From contig NZ_JAGGKA010000017.1 of assembly GCF_017873215.1 (NCBI RefSeq), forward strand, positions 39,757-103,756: a stretch of DNA of 64,000 nucleotides, given 5' to 3'. Source of the DNA: Clostridium tetanomorphum. GTDB lineage: Bacteria > Bacillota > Clostridia > Clostridiales > Clostridiaceae. A model generated the notes under the pieces. It was given only the letters and a program-made list of their open reading frames with translations. It was not told the origin of the DNA and made no database searches. This document shows, piece by piece, positions 54,491 through 62,902 of this stretch (positions are counted from its first letter, which is position 1; every line of letters starts with the position of its first letter). Made by a program: the position numbers and the translations under genes.

Positions 54491-55432
54491 TTATTTTTTT
54501 AATCCAATTAATGCTTTCTCTAGTGACTTAATATCTTCTATATTATAAACTTCTACTTTTCTATTAACTTTCCTTACAAATGCACTTAATATTTTTCCCG
54601 GCCCTATTTCTACAAAAGTAGTTACTCCATCTTTCATCATAGTATTTATTGTTTGTTGCCATCTTACGGTACTCATTACTTGCTTTTTTAAAGTTTCCTT
54701 TATATTAAACTCATCCAAATAATCTCCTGTTATATTAGTTAGTAAAGGAATATTAGATTTTGAAAAAGTTATAGTATTTAATTCTTTTTCTAGTCTTTCT
54801 GCAGCTTTAACTAACATAGAACTATGAAATGGACCACTTACATTAAGCATAACTGCTTTTGTAGCTCCTTTTTCTTTAGAAATTTCGCAGGCACGTTTTA
54901 ATGCTTCTATTTCTCCAGCTATTACAATCTGTCCAGGACAATTAAAATTAGCTGGTTCAACTATGCCAACTTTTGAGGCTTCTTTACACACATCATAAAT
55001 ATCCTCTTCCTTAAGTCCTATTACTGCTGCCATACCTCCAATTCCTTCTGGAACAGCCTCTTGCATATATTTTCCCCTCTTTTGTACAAGTTTAACTGCA
55101 TCTATAAAATTTAATCTTTTACTACATACAAGTGCTGAATATTCTCCAAGGCTTAGCCCTGCCACTAAATCAGGTTGTATTCCTTCATTCTCTAGTATTC
55201 TAAGTGCTCCAATACTAGTAGTTAAAATAGCTGGTTGAGTTACTTCTGTCTTGGTTAACTCCTCTTCAGGTCCCTTAAAACACAAATTACTTATACTAAA
55301 CTCAAGTGCTTTATCTGACTCATCAAATATATTTCTACATTCTGAAAAATTATCATATAATTCTTTTCCCATTCCCACATACTGAGCGCCTTGACCTGGA
55401 AAAAGAAATGCTATCTTCCTTATTTCCTCCAT
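54491..55432 (-). CDS. fabD: Malonyl-CoA:ACP transacylase FabD
   Basis: 313 aa. FLFPGQGAQYVGMGKELYD at the start, nucleophile Ser94 in AGLSLGEYSAL and His in VSGPFHSSML (about 203). It loads malonyl groups on ACP. GGAGAAGAATT precedes the ATG. Confidence 0.96.
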   Translation of the reverse strand: MEEIRKIAFLFPGQGAQYVGMGKELYDNFSECRNIFDESDKALEFSISNLCFKGPEEELTKTEVTQPAILTTSIGALRILENEGIQPDLVAGLSLGEYSALVCSKRLNFIDAVKLVQKRGKYMQEAVPEGIGGMAAVIGLKEEDIYDVCKEASKVGIVEPANFNCPGQIVIAGEIEALKRACEISKEKGATKAVMLNVSGPFHSSMLVKAAERLEKELNTITFSKSNIPLLTNITGDYLDEFNIKETLKKQVMSTVRWQQTINTMMKDGVTTFVEIGPGKILSAFVRKVNRKVEVYNIEDIKSLEKALIGLKK

Positions 55433-55462
55433 AATTCTTCTCCAATCCTGATATTTTAAAAC

Positions 55463-56398
55463 CTATGAAAAATCTATATTATTTAATAAGCCTTCTAAAT
55501 CAAACATTTCTTCTATTATTTCCTTGCAAGATTCTTCCTTTAAAATAAGTCCTGCTATCTGTCCTGCCATTACAGATCCATTATCTGTATCTCCTTCTTT
55601 AACAGCTTTCACTAGTGCTCCTTTTCCAAGTTCATCAAACTGTTCCATTGACGTATCTTCCTTTTCAAGTAGCTGAAATTGCCTTGATAGTCTATTTCTA
55701 AGAACCCTTACAGGATGCCCTGTACTTCTTCCTGTTACTACAGTATCTATGTCTTTTGCATTTATAACTTTATTCTTATAATTTTGATGTACTGTACACT
55801 CTTTTGCTACTAGGAATCTAGTTCCCACCTGAACTCCTGAAGCTCCTAACATAAAAGATGCCGCTACTCCTCTTTTATCTCCTATTCCACCAGCAGCAAT
55901 AACAGGTATATTTACTGCATCAACAACCTGTGGAACTAAAGCCATAGTAGTAAGCTCTCCTACATGTCCTCCTGATTCACATCCTTCTGCTATTACGGCA
56001 TCTACTCCTGCCTTTTCCATTCTTTTTGCTAAAGCTACAGATGCTACTACAGGAATTACTTTTACCCCATGTTCTTTCCACATGCTTATATACTTTCCTG
56101 GACTTCCTGCTCCTGTAGTAACTACTTTTACACCTTCTTCACAAACAAGTTTAGCAACCTCTTCAGCATTAGAACTTAAAAGCATTATATTTACACCAAA
56201 AGGCTTATCTGTTAATTTTTTTGCTTTCCTTATCTCTTCTCTTACTACTTCCACTGGAGCATTTCCTGAAGCTATAATGCCAAGACCACCAGCATTGGAT
56301 ACTGCAGCAGCTAATGAACTGTCTGCAATCCAAGCCATAGCTCCTTGAATAATTGGATATTGTATCCCTATCATATTGCACAATATATTATTCTTCAT
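55463..56398 (-). CDS. fabK: Enoyl-ACP reductase II FabK
   Basis: 311-aa FMN-dependent enoyl-ACP reductase, the flavin alternative to FabI. IGIQYPIIQGAMAWIADSSL at the start, NIMLLSSNAEE, VIAEGCESGGHVGELTT and AAGGIGDKRGVAASFMLGAS. Enzymes of this type are insensitive to triclosan. ATG 56398 has AGGAGG upstream; seven extra codons in frame upstream are not supported. Confidence 0.93.
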   Translation of the reverse strand: MKNNILCNMIGIQYPIIQGAMAWIADSSLAAAVSNAGGLGIIASGNAPVEVVREEIRKAKKLTDKPFGVNIMLLSSNAEEVAKLVCEEGVKVVTTGAGSPGKYISMWKEHGVKVIPVVASVALAKRMEKAGVDAVIAEGCESGGHVGELTTMALVPQVVDAVNIPVIAAGGIGDKRGVAASFMLGASGVQVGTRFLVAKECTVHQNYKNKVINAKDIDTVVTGRSTGHPVRVLRNRLSRQFQLLEKEDTSMEQFDELGKGALVKAVKEGDTDNGSVMAGQIAGLILKEESCKEIIEEMFDLEGLLNNIDFS

Positions 56399-56408
56399 AG
56401 TTATCCTC

Positions 56409-56633
56409 CTACTCAGCAATTCTATCCTTTACAAATTTAACCGCATCTCCTACTGTCTTTATTGTTTCTGCATCTTCTATTTGAATATCAAATTCTTCTT
56501 CTATCTCTATTACTATCTGAAAAAGGTCCAATGAATCTACTCCTAATTCTTCAAAAGATGTCTCCATTGTTAAAGTTTCTACATCAATAGTTAATTGTTC
56601 TCCTATTATGTTCTTTATTTTTTCAAATACCAT
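56409..56633 (-). CDS. acpP: Acyl carrier protein
   Basis: 74-aa acidic protein with the phosphopantetheine site [10 protein letters not shown] (Ser34). ATG 56633 is preferred to one 6 bases earlier because GGAGG lies 7 bases before it. It carries the growing acyl chain for all fab enzymes encoded around it. Confidence 0.96.
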   Translation of the reverse strand: MVFEKIKNIIGEQLTIDVETLTMETSFEELGVDSLDLFQIVIEIEEEFDIQIEDAETIKTVGDAVKFVKDRIAE

Positions 56634-56671
56634 TTTCATACCTCCAAAAATTAAATTTAGTTATCCTATGA

Positions 56672-57679
56672 TTATGTTGTCCATTCTACTATAGTTCCTC
56701 CCCAAGTAAGCCCTCCACCAAAACCAACCATAAGTATTTTATCTCCCTTTTTTAATAAGCCTTGTTTATTCATTTCATCCAAAGCTATAGGTATACTAGC
56801 ACCAGAAGTATTACCGTAGTGCTGTAAATTTACATAAAATTTTTCTTTATCAACTTTTAGCTTTTTTATCATATGCTCTATTATTCTTAAATTTGCTTGA
56901 TGGGGAACTATATACTTGATTTGTTCTATAGTTAGTTTAGATTCATTAAGAAGATTTTCTATAGTATCTTCTATAACTTTTACTGCGAATTTAAATATTT
57001 CTCGCCCTTCCATTGTTAAATATTCACTTTTTTCTATATATTCATTTCCACATTGATATATTTTCTCTTTTAATGATTTGTTATTTATATCTAAAGGAGC
57101 TGCATCACATTTTAAAAGATTTGCTCCCTTGCCATTTGAAGCGGTATATATATTAATTAATCCCTTTTTTTCTGAAGAGCTCAAAATAGCAGCTCCAGCA
57201 CCATCTCCAAATAATACACAAGTACTTCTATCATTCCAGTTTAATATTTTAGATAAAGTTTCTGCTCCTATAACTAAAGCATTCTTTTTAGCTCCGTTTT
57301 TAATAAACTGATAGGCTATATTTAATCCATATATAAAACCAGAACAAGCTGCTGATATATCAAAACAAGTAGCATTAACTGCACCTATTTTATCTTGAAT
57401 AATACAAGCCGTTGAAGGTGTATAACAATCCGGCGTAGCAGTTGCTACTATAATTAAATCTAAATCTTCTGGCTTTATAAAACAACTTTCTATAGCCTTT
57501 AGAGCAGCTTTAGCCCCTATACTAGAAGTATTTTCTCCATTGGTTACTCTTCTTTCTAATATTCCTGTTCTAGATCTTATCCATTCATCATTTGTGTCTA
57601 TAACAGTAGATAATTCATCATTAGTAACTACCCTATCAGGTACATAGCTTCCAGTGGCTATAATCTGTACTTCTTTCAT
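56672..57679 (-). CDS. fabH: 3-oxoacyl-ACP synthase III FabH
   Basis: 335-aa initiating condensing enzyme. Cys112 (DISAACSGFIYGL), His about 258 (VPHQANLRIIE) and Asn about 288 (YGNTSGASIP) form the triad. It joins acyl-CoA to malonyl-ACP. GGAGACTTAATGA precedes the ATG. Confidence 0.96.
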   Translation of the reverse strand: MKEVQIIATGSYVPDRVVTNDELSTVIDTNDEWIRSRTGILERRVTNGENTSSIGAKAALKAIESCFIKPEDLDLIIVATATPDCYTPSTACIIQDKIGAVNATCFDISAACSGFIYGLNIAYQFIKNGAKKNALVIGAETLSKILNWNDRSTCVLFGDGAGAAILSSSEKKGLINIYTASNGKGANLLKCDAAPLDINNKSLKEKIYQCGNEYIEKSEYLTMEGREIFKFAVKVIEDTIENLLNESKLTIEQIKYIVPHQANLRIIEHMIKKLKVDKEKFYVNLQHYGNTSGASIPIALDEMNKQGLLKKGDKILMVGFGGGLTWGGTIVEWTT

Positions 57680-57696
57680 TCATTAAGTCTCCTTTT

Positions 57697-58149
57697 TTAA
57701 TCTTTTAAATCATACTTACTTTTAAAAAATTCATTTAACTTCTCCAAAGAACTTATAAGAACTTCTTCCTCATCTTCTGTTAAACCCGATATAGTTTCTT
57801 TTACCATATCTGAATGAAATTTTTTATGAATTCTATATGCTAATTTACCTTTTTTAGTGAGACTAATATACACAATTCTTCTATCTTCTTCTGATCTACT
57901 TCTTTCTACATATTCTTTTCTCACTAAATGATTAATTGCTGTACTTAAAGTACCTACAGTAATTTTTAAATCTGTGGCTACTTCAGACATAGTTCTTTTA
58001 TTATACATTCCTATTGCATCTATAGTATGAATTTCTGTCACAGATAAATCTTTAAACTCTCCTGATTGGAGAGCATTTTGTTCTATAATAAGTATGTCAT
58101 TAAATATATCCACTAATAATTCATTTAAAACATGAATTGATTTACTCAT
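57697..58149 (-). CDS. fabT: MarR-family repressor of fatty-acid synthesis (FabT-like)
   Basis: 150-aa winged-helix protein: DLSVTEIHTIDAIGMYNKRT, MSEVATDLKITVGTLSTAIN, VERSRSEEDRRIVYISLTKK. Position just before fabH and the FabT-type palindromes at the operon promoter identify it as the FabT-like autoregulator, which in streptococci represses fab genes with acyl-ACP as corepressor. The start overlaps the upstream gene by 8 bases. Confidence 0.88.
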   Translation of the reverse strand: MSKSIHVLNELLVDIFNDILIIEQNALQSGEFKDLSVTEIHTIDAIGMYNKRTMSEVATDLKITVGTLSTAINHLVRKEYVERSRSEEDRRIVYISLTKKGKLAYRIHKKFHSDMVKETISGLTEDEEEVLISSLEKLNEFFKSKYDLKD

Positions 58150-59215
58150 ATTCCATCACTTCTCTAACAAGCTCCTTCATAAGTTCTCTTACAGTAATAA
58201 TTTCTTTCATTCTATATCCATTGCTTCCAGTAAAAATCAATCCTTCTTCTATATTTCCCTCTGCTGCATTAATTAAAGCTTTTGATATGCAATAAATTGT
58301 ATCATTAGGATTACATTTTTTTAAACAATTAAAACATCTATCAACAGTTTCTCTATCTTTTTGTACTTTCTCAATAAATTTATTTTTTATAGCTCTTCCA
58401 GGCAATCCAACTGGACTCTTTATTATATTAATATCTTCTTTAGTAGCATTTATAAATGCTCTTTTATAATTTATATCTGCATCACATTCTTCTGTACATA
58501 TAAATCTTGTTCCCATTTGAACACCGGAAGCTCCTAGTTTTAAAAATTTACCTATATCTTCTCCCGTGTATATTCCTCCTGCTGCTATTACAGGTATTTT
58601 CTTTCTACTTATATCTTCATATTGTTTCACTACTTCTATTACATCTTTTACTATTTCTTCTAAACTAGGTTTTTTAGTATCTAAAAGCTCCTCTAAATGA
58701 AATCCAAGATGTCCTCCTGCTTCCGGTCCTTCTACCACAATAAAATCCGGAATATAGGAGTGTTTTTCATACCATATTTTGCACATAATCTTAGCAGCTT
58801 TTCCTGATGAAACTATAGGTGCTATTTTAGTATTACTACCCTTTATGAGTTTAGGTAAGCTTGTTGGTAATCCGGCACCTGATATTATTACATCTATTCC
58901 TGAATCAACAGCAGCAGTTACCATTTCCTCATAGTTGTTCATGGCTACCATTAGATTTAAACCTATAACACCATTAGGACTTAATTTTCTTGCTGTTCTT
59001 ATTTCATTTTTTAAAGCTCTTATATTAGCATCTTTGCTATTGGTTTTGAAATCATGTTCTCTAAATCCTATCTGTACTCCTGATATAACTCCTATTCCAC
59101 CTTCATTAGCTACTGCAGAAGCAAGTTTTGAAAGTGACACACCTATGCCCATTCCTCCTTGGATAATAGGAACTTTTACTTCTAAATCACCAATTTGCAA
59201 AGGAGATATTCTCAT
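58142..59215 (-). CDS. Nitronate monooxygenase-like FMN protein
   Basis: 357-aa TIM-barrel flavoprotein of the NPD/2-nitropropane dioxygenase type, related to FabK: VKVPIIQGGMGIGVSLSKLA, GVIGLNLMVA, VEGPEAGGHLGFHLEE, AAGGIYTGEDIGKFLKLGAS, then a Cys-rich part DRCFNCLKKCNP (about 310) absent from FabK. First gene of the fab operon; ATG 59215 has GGGAGGAGA upstream. It may be a second enoyl reductase or a detoxifying oxidase; the sequence does not decide. Confidence 0.82.
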   Translation of the reverse strand: MRISPLQIGDLEVKVPIIQGGMGIGVSLSKLASAVANEGGIGVISGVQIGFREHDFKTNSKDANIRALKNEIRTARKLSPNGVIGLNLMVAMNNYEEMVTAAVDSGIDVIISGAGLPTSLPKLIKGSNTKIAPIVSSGKAAKIMCKIWYEKHSYIPDFIVVEGPEAGGHLGFHLEELLDTKKPSLEEIVKDVIEVVKQYEDISRKKIPVIAAGGIYTGEDIGKFLKLGASGVQMGTRFICTEECDADINYKRAFINATKEDINIIKSPVGLPGRAIKNKFIEKVQKDRETVDRCFNCLKKCNPNDTIYCISKALINAAEGNIEEGLIFTGSNGYRMKEIITVRELMKELVREVMEYE

Positions 59216-59233
59216 ATAATCTCCTCCCCATTT

Positions 59234-59262
59234 TTTGATTATCAAATATTTTGATAGTCAAA
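59234..59262. promoter_or_regulatory. Two FabT-type operators
   Basis: TTTGATTATCAAA (59234-59246, perfect) and TTTGATAGTCAAA (59250-59262) match the known FabT palindrome (ATTTGATTATCAAAT type). They are 16 bases apart centre to centre and cover the start of transcription just after the -10 box. Confidence 0.85.
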
Positions 59263-59290
59263 GTATATACTTAAAAAATTTTTTTGTCAA
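59262..59290 (-). promoter_or_regulatory. Sigma-A promoter of the fab operon
   Basis: On the minus strand TTGACA (59290-59285), 17-base spacer, TATACT (59267-59262). One FabT box touches the -10. Confidence 0.88.
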
Positions 59291-59311
59291 TAACATCGTC
59301 CTTAAAAAGGA

Positions 59312-59350
59312 AATAGTAGAAAAATTTTACATAAAAATTCTTCTACTATT
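59312..59350 (-). terminator. Hairpin after the amino-acid permease gene
   Basis: AATAGTAGAA (59312-59321) and TTCTACTATT (59341-59350), extended inward by an A/T-rich imperfect stem. Confidence 0.7.
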
Positions 59351-59369
59351 ACTCTAACCTTTAATTACA

Positions 59370-60011
59370 TTATTCAAAATAAGAGCATTTTTTCTCCAAA
59401 CCTTTAAATACTATTACTACAATTGAATTCAAACATAAATATATTAATGCTGAAATAAAAAAAGGAGTTATAGTAAAATCTCTAGTAAGAACTTCTTTAG
59501 ATGCTCTTAATATTTCTTCCATACCTATAGTAGCTACCAAAGCTGTGTCCTTAACTAAACTTATACCCTCATTACATGTAGAAGGTATGCTCCTTCTTAC
59601 TCCTTGAGGTATTATTACTCTTCTCATAATCTGATAATAACTCATTCCTAAAGCTTTAGCAGCTTCATATTGACCTTTATCCACAGACTGAAAACCTGCT
59701 CTAAAAATTTCAGTTAAATATGCACCATAATTTAATGTAAATGCTATTGAAGCTGCTGTAAAACGACTTAATTTTATACCTATAACAGGTAGTCCAAAAT
59801 ATATAAAAAATAATTGTAATAACAAAGGTGTTCCTCTAAATATCCAAGTATATATACCAATAACATTATTACATATCTTGCTTTTAGATATCTTAACTAA
59901 AGATAATACGCCACCTAAAGGAACGGCTAACATAAATACTACTAAAAATAACTTTATTGTTACAATACTCCCTTTTAATATAAAAAGAGCTGTTCCATTA
60001 ATATAGGACAT
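59370..60011 (-). CDS. Polar amino-acid ABC transporter permease
   Basis: 213-aa HisM/GlnP-type permease with five helices. Conserved loop YEAAKALGMSYYQIMRRVII then PQGVRRSIPS, and IFRGTPLLLQLFFIYFG near residue 53. Pairs with the binding protein encoded 12 bases upstream. No ATPase gene follows; a terminator comes directly after. A shared ATPase from elsewhere is needed. Confidence 0.92.
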   Translation of the reverse strand: MSYINGTALFILKGSIVTIKLFLVVFMLAVPLGGVLSLVKISKSKICNNVIGIYTWIFRGTPLLLQLFFIYFGLPVIGIKLSRFTAASIAFTLNYGAYLTEIFRAGFQSVDKGQYEAAKALGMSYYQIMRRVIIPQGVRRSIPSTCNEGISLVKDTALVATIGMEEILRASKEVLTRDFTITPFFISALIYLCLNSIVVIVFKGLEKKCSYFE

Positions 60012-60023
60012 TTTAAATCACTC

Positions 60024-60836
60024 CTATTTTATAAATAGGTCTTTTCCAAACCATTTTTCTGACAATTTAGCCGTAGTTCCATCTGCTTTCATCTGATCTA
60101 AAATCTTGTCCAATTCCTGCCTAAAAGAAACATCTGCCTTTCTTACTCCAACTCCCATTGCTTGTTGCCCAAAATTATCCTGAAGAAACTTATAACTTCC
60201 TCCCTTTTTATTACCATAATATCTTCCTACAATCTCATCTATAACAACAGCATCTACTCTACCAATTTTTAAATCCATTAATGCTTCTGCATAATTACCA
60301 TACTTTTTTATTTGCTTAAAAGTTTTCATTATATCTGGCTCTGTTTTTATTGCATCTTCACTAGTGCTTCCCATTTGAATGGCTACTATCTTTCCATCTA
60401 AATCTTTTTTGTTTTTTATTGATGAATTATTTTGTACCATAACTACTTGTTTATCATTTATATAAGGCTTACTAAATCCTATTTGTTCTTTCCTCTTTTC
60501 AGTAATACTTAATCCATTCCAGATTACATCTATATCTTTATTATTCAAGCTCATTATTACTCCATCCCACTCAACTGGTTTAAATATTACTTTTACCCCC
60601 ATCCTTTTGCCTAATTCTTTTGCTAAATCAATATCGAGTCCAACAATTTCTCCATTTTCATCCCTAAATCCCATTGGGGCAAATGTGTCGTCTAATCCAA
60701 CTACAAATTCTCCCTTGTTCTTTATTTCTTCTAATGATTTGTCTTTCTTATTAGCATTTGAACTATTGCCACATCCTACTAAAACCATACTTACTACGAA
60801 TACTGATGTTAATATTGATATAAATCTTTTTTTCAT
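60024..60836 (-). CDS. Polar amino-acid-binding lipoprotein (SBP family 3)
   Basis: 270 aa. Signal MKKRFISILTSVFVVSMVL, lipobox LVGC. Domain GEFVVGLDDTFAPMGFRDEN, GLDIDLAKELGKRMGVKV, NGLSITEKRKEQIGFSKPYI and IAIQMGSTSEDAI are typical of His/Arg/Gln/cystine binders. Ligand not determined. AGAGGGGGAAG precedes the ATG. A palindrome sits in its promoter. Confidence 0.92.
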   Translation of the reverse strand: MKKRFISILTSVFVVSMVLVGCGNSSNANKKDKSLEEIKNKGEFVVGLDDTFAPMGFRDENGEIVGLDIDLAKELGKRMGVKVIFKPVEWDGVIMSLNNKDIDVIWNGLSITEKRKEQIGFSKPYINDKQVVMVQNNSSIKNKKDLDGKIVAIQMGSTSEDAIKTEPDIMKTFKQIKKYGNYAEALMDLKIGRVDAVVIDEIVGRYYGNKKGGSYKFLQDNFGQQAMGVGVRKADVSFRQELDKILDQMKADGTTAKLSEKWFGKDLFIK

Positions 60837-60881
60837 TTACTCTTCCCCCTCTTATTACTTTACAAATTAAATATATTTCAC

Positions 60882-60910
60882 ATTATAATTTAGTGCACTA
60901 AATTTGTAAA
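60882..60910 (-). promoter_or_regulatory. Promoter with an 18-bp palindrome in the spacer
   Basis: On the minus strand TTTACA (60910-60905), 17-base spacer, TATAAT (60887-60882). The spacer is almost exactly the perfect palindrome AATTTAGTGCACTAAATT (60887-60904). A repressor bound there would block RNA polymerase. Confidence 0.75.
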
Positions 60911-60939
60911 GCGATAATTTATGAAATTATATTTTTTAT

Positions 60940-61746
60940 TTATTTTAAATAAATTTGAGGGTCCTGTGGTATACCATTCTTTCTTACTTCAAAATGAAGG
61001 TGTGGTCCTGTACTTCTTCCTGTGCTTCCAACTTCGGCAATCTTTTTACCTTTCTTTATGTATTCATCTTTTTCTACTAATAATTTACTACAATGACCAT
61101 ATATAGTTATCATATTATCTCCATTATCTATCTTTATAAAATTTCCATAACCATCTTCCCACCCAGAAAAAATTACTTTACCTGGGAAAACACAATGTAT
61201 AGGAGTTCCAGCAGGTGCAGCTATATCTATACCATTGTGCATTCTACCCCACCTCTCACCAAAATGTGAAGAAATAGTTCCTCTTGATAATATAGTTGAC
61301 TTACTATTATTTATAGTATTGTTTCCTTTTACCGTAAAACTTATAGGCCAAATATTATCATGTCCATTCATTATTGTAGATGCATAATGCTGTACTCCTT
61401 TTAGCTTATCTTTTGATACATTAGCTTTATAATAAGTAATCTTATTATTAAGCTTTATTTCCACTCTGTCTTTTATTCCTGACTTTTTTATACATTGACC
61501 TTTTATAATATCAAGTAACTTCTTTATATCTTCCTTTTTTTCTAATATAGCTACTTCTTTTCCATCAGACTTAACTATTATCCCCTCCTTTAATGAACTT
61601 TCTATTTTTTTCTCTTGTAAAACTTCTTTAGATTTTTTGACCTCATAATTAAGTTTACTCATATTGCTTAATGAAAGTATTGTAAATATAAAAGTAAACA
61701 TAACTATAACTGATATAAATATAGTCTTAAACTTATTTTTTATCAT
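60940..61746 (-). CDS. Membrane-anchored M23 (LytM-type) peptidase
   Basis: 268 aa. One N-terminal membrane helix (TIFISVIVMFTFIFTILSL), a spacer with a coiled segment, and a C-terminal M23 domain. Zinc motifs: GRMHNGIDIAAPAG (about 176), IYGHCSKL (about 223) and GPHLHFEVRKNG (about 249). All zinc and catalytic His/Asp are present, so it should cut peptidoglycan cross-links outside the membrane, unlike catalytically dead relatives. A sporulation role is possible. Confidence 0.88.
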   Translation of the reverse strand: MIKNKFKTIFISVIVMFTFIFTILSLSNMSKLNYEVKKSKEVLQEKKIESSLKEGIIVKSDGKEVAILEKKEDIKKLLDIIKGQCIKKSGIKDRVEIKLNNKITYYKANVSKDKLKGVQHYASTIMNGHDNIWPISFTVKGNNTINNSKSTILSRGTISSHFGERWGRMHNGIDIAAPAGTPIHCVFPGKVIFSGWEDGYGNFIKIDNGDNMITIYGHCSKLLVEKDEYIKKGKKIAEVGSTGRSTGPHLHFEVRKNGIPQDPQIYLK

Positions 61747-61848
61747 AAATCATTCCCCTTTAACAATATTTTTTAGAAATAAAAGTCATTTTTATATATT
61801 TTATGCAATTTTATAAAAATTATAATACTTTATTAATAAAAGGCTTAG

Positions 61849-61877
61849 TTGAGATAGTAAATATACTTTGCTATAAT
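61849..61877 (+). promoter_or_regulatory. Sigma-A promoter of dnaD-dnaI
   Basis: TTGAGA (61849-61854), 17-base spacer, TATAAT (61872-61877). Confidence 0.75.
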
Positions 61878-61924
61878 TAGATGATGCTAATTAAAATGTA
61901 CTTAATTATAAGGGAGGTTATAAA

Positions 61925-62902
61925 ATGAGTACTTTTGTGTTTAAAAATAGAAATTGGAATTATACTCCCGTTAGTAACGTTTTTATTGATAAATATATGC
62001 CTAGAGCTCGTGGAGAATTTGTAAAGGTATATTTATTAGGTCTAAAATATTGTGTATCTGGCGAACTTGGAGTTAATTCTTCTATAATGGCAAGTACTTT
62101 ACATTTATTAGAAACTGATGTTTTAAATGCTTGGTGTTATTGGAATGATGAAGGTATTATAAAGATGATTCCTTTAGATAATATGGGAAATTTCACAATA
62201 GAGTTTTTAAGTATAGATGATTCTGTTGAAAATGCTTCTAATGAAATAAATCTTTTAGAAGAACTAAATAATACTTCTACTAAAGACATGCTTCAAGATA
62301 TTGAAAAACTAATAGGAAGACCTTTATCTAATAAAGAAATGACTATGTATATAGGATGGATTAAAGACTATAATTTTCTACCTGAAATTATTTTATTATT
62401 AATTCAATATTGTGTATCTAAAGGTAAAACTGACTACAGATATATTGAAACCATTGCAATTGCATGGTATGATGCTAAAATAAAAACTGTAGAAGACGCT
62501 CAAAATTTCATAAAGAAACATGAAGATAAATGGACTAGTATAAGAAAAATTTTAAATTACATAGGTATAAAAGATGCAGAAGTAATGAAACCGCAAGAAG
62601 ACATGTTAACTAAATGGCTATATACCTATAGCTTTTCTTTAGAAATTATATTTAAAGCTTGTGATATATGTTTTCAAAGAATAAATAAAGCAGACTTTAG
62701 ATATATAGATGGTATATTAAGCAGTTGGTATAAAGAAGGATTAAAGACTGTGGAAGATGTTGAGAAAAAAGATAATAAAAAAGTCTTTAAAAAATCTGGT
62801 AACTTTAAAGCTAAATTAGATAACTTTAATAACTATGAACAACGAAACTATGACTTTGACAAATTAGAAAAAAAATTGTTAGGATGGGATAATAATGATT
62901 AA
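61925..62902 (+). CDS. DnaD-domain primosomal protein
   Basis: 325 aa. The N-terminal winged-helix DnaD-like domain (about 1-95: FIDKYMPRARGEFVKVYLLG) is followed by two DnaD/DnaB_2 C-terminal repeats (KLIGRPLSNKEMTMYIGWIK, about 125-195, and MLTKWLYTYSFSLEIIFKAC, about 222-280), each ending in an AWYDAKIKTVEDAQ-type motif (the second is SSWYKEGLKTVEDVE). It helps load the replicative helicase at the origin or at restart sites. AGGGAGG precedes the ATG; the end overlaps dnaI by 8 bases. Confidence 0.9.
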   Translation: MSTFVFKNRNWNYTPVSNVFIDKYMPRARGEFVKVYLLGLKYCVSGELGVNSSIMASTLHLLETDVLNAWCYWNDEGIIKMIPLDNMGNFTIEFLSIDDSVENASNEINLLEELNNTSTKDMLQDIEKLIGRPLSNKEMTMYIGWIKDYNFLPEIILLLIQYCVSKGKTDYRYIETIAIAWYDAKIKTVEDAQNFIKKHEDKWTSIRKILNYIGIKDAEVMKPQEDMLTKWLYTYSFSLEIIFKACDICFQRINKADFRYIDGILSSWYKEGLKTVEDVEKKDNKKVFKKSGNFKAKLDNFNNYEQRNYDFDKLEKKLLGWDNND

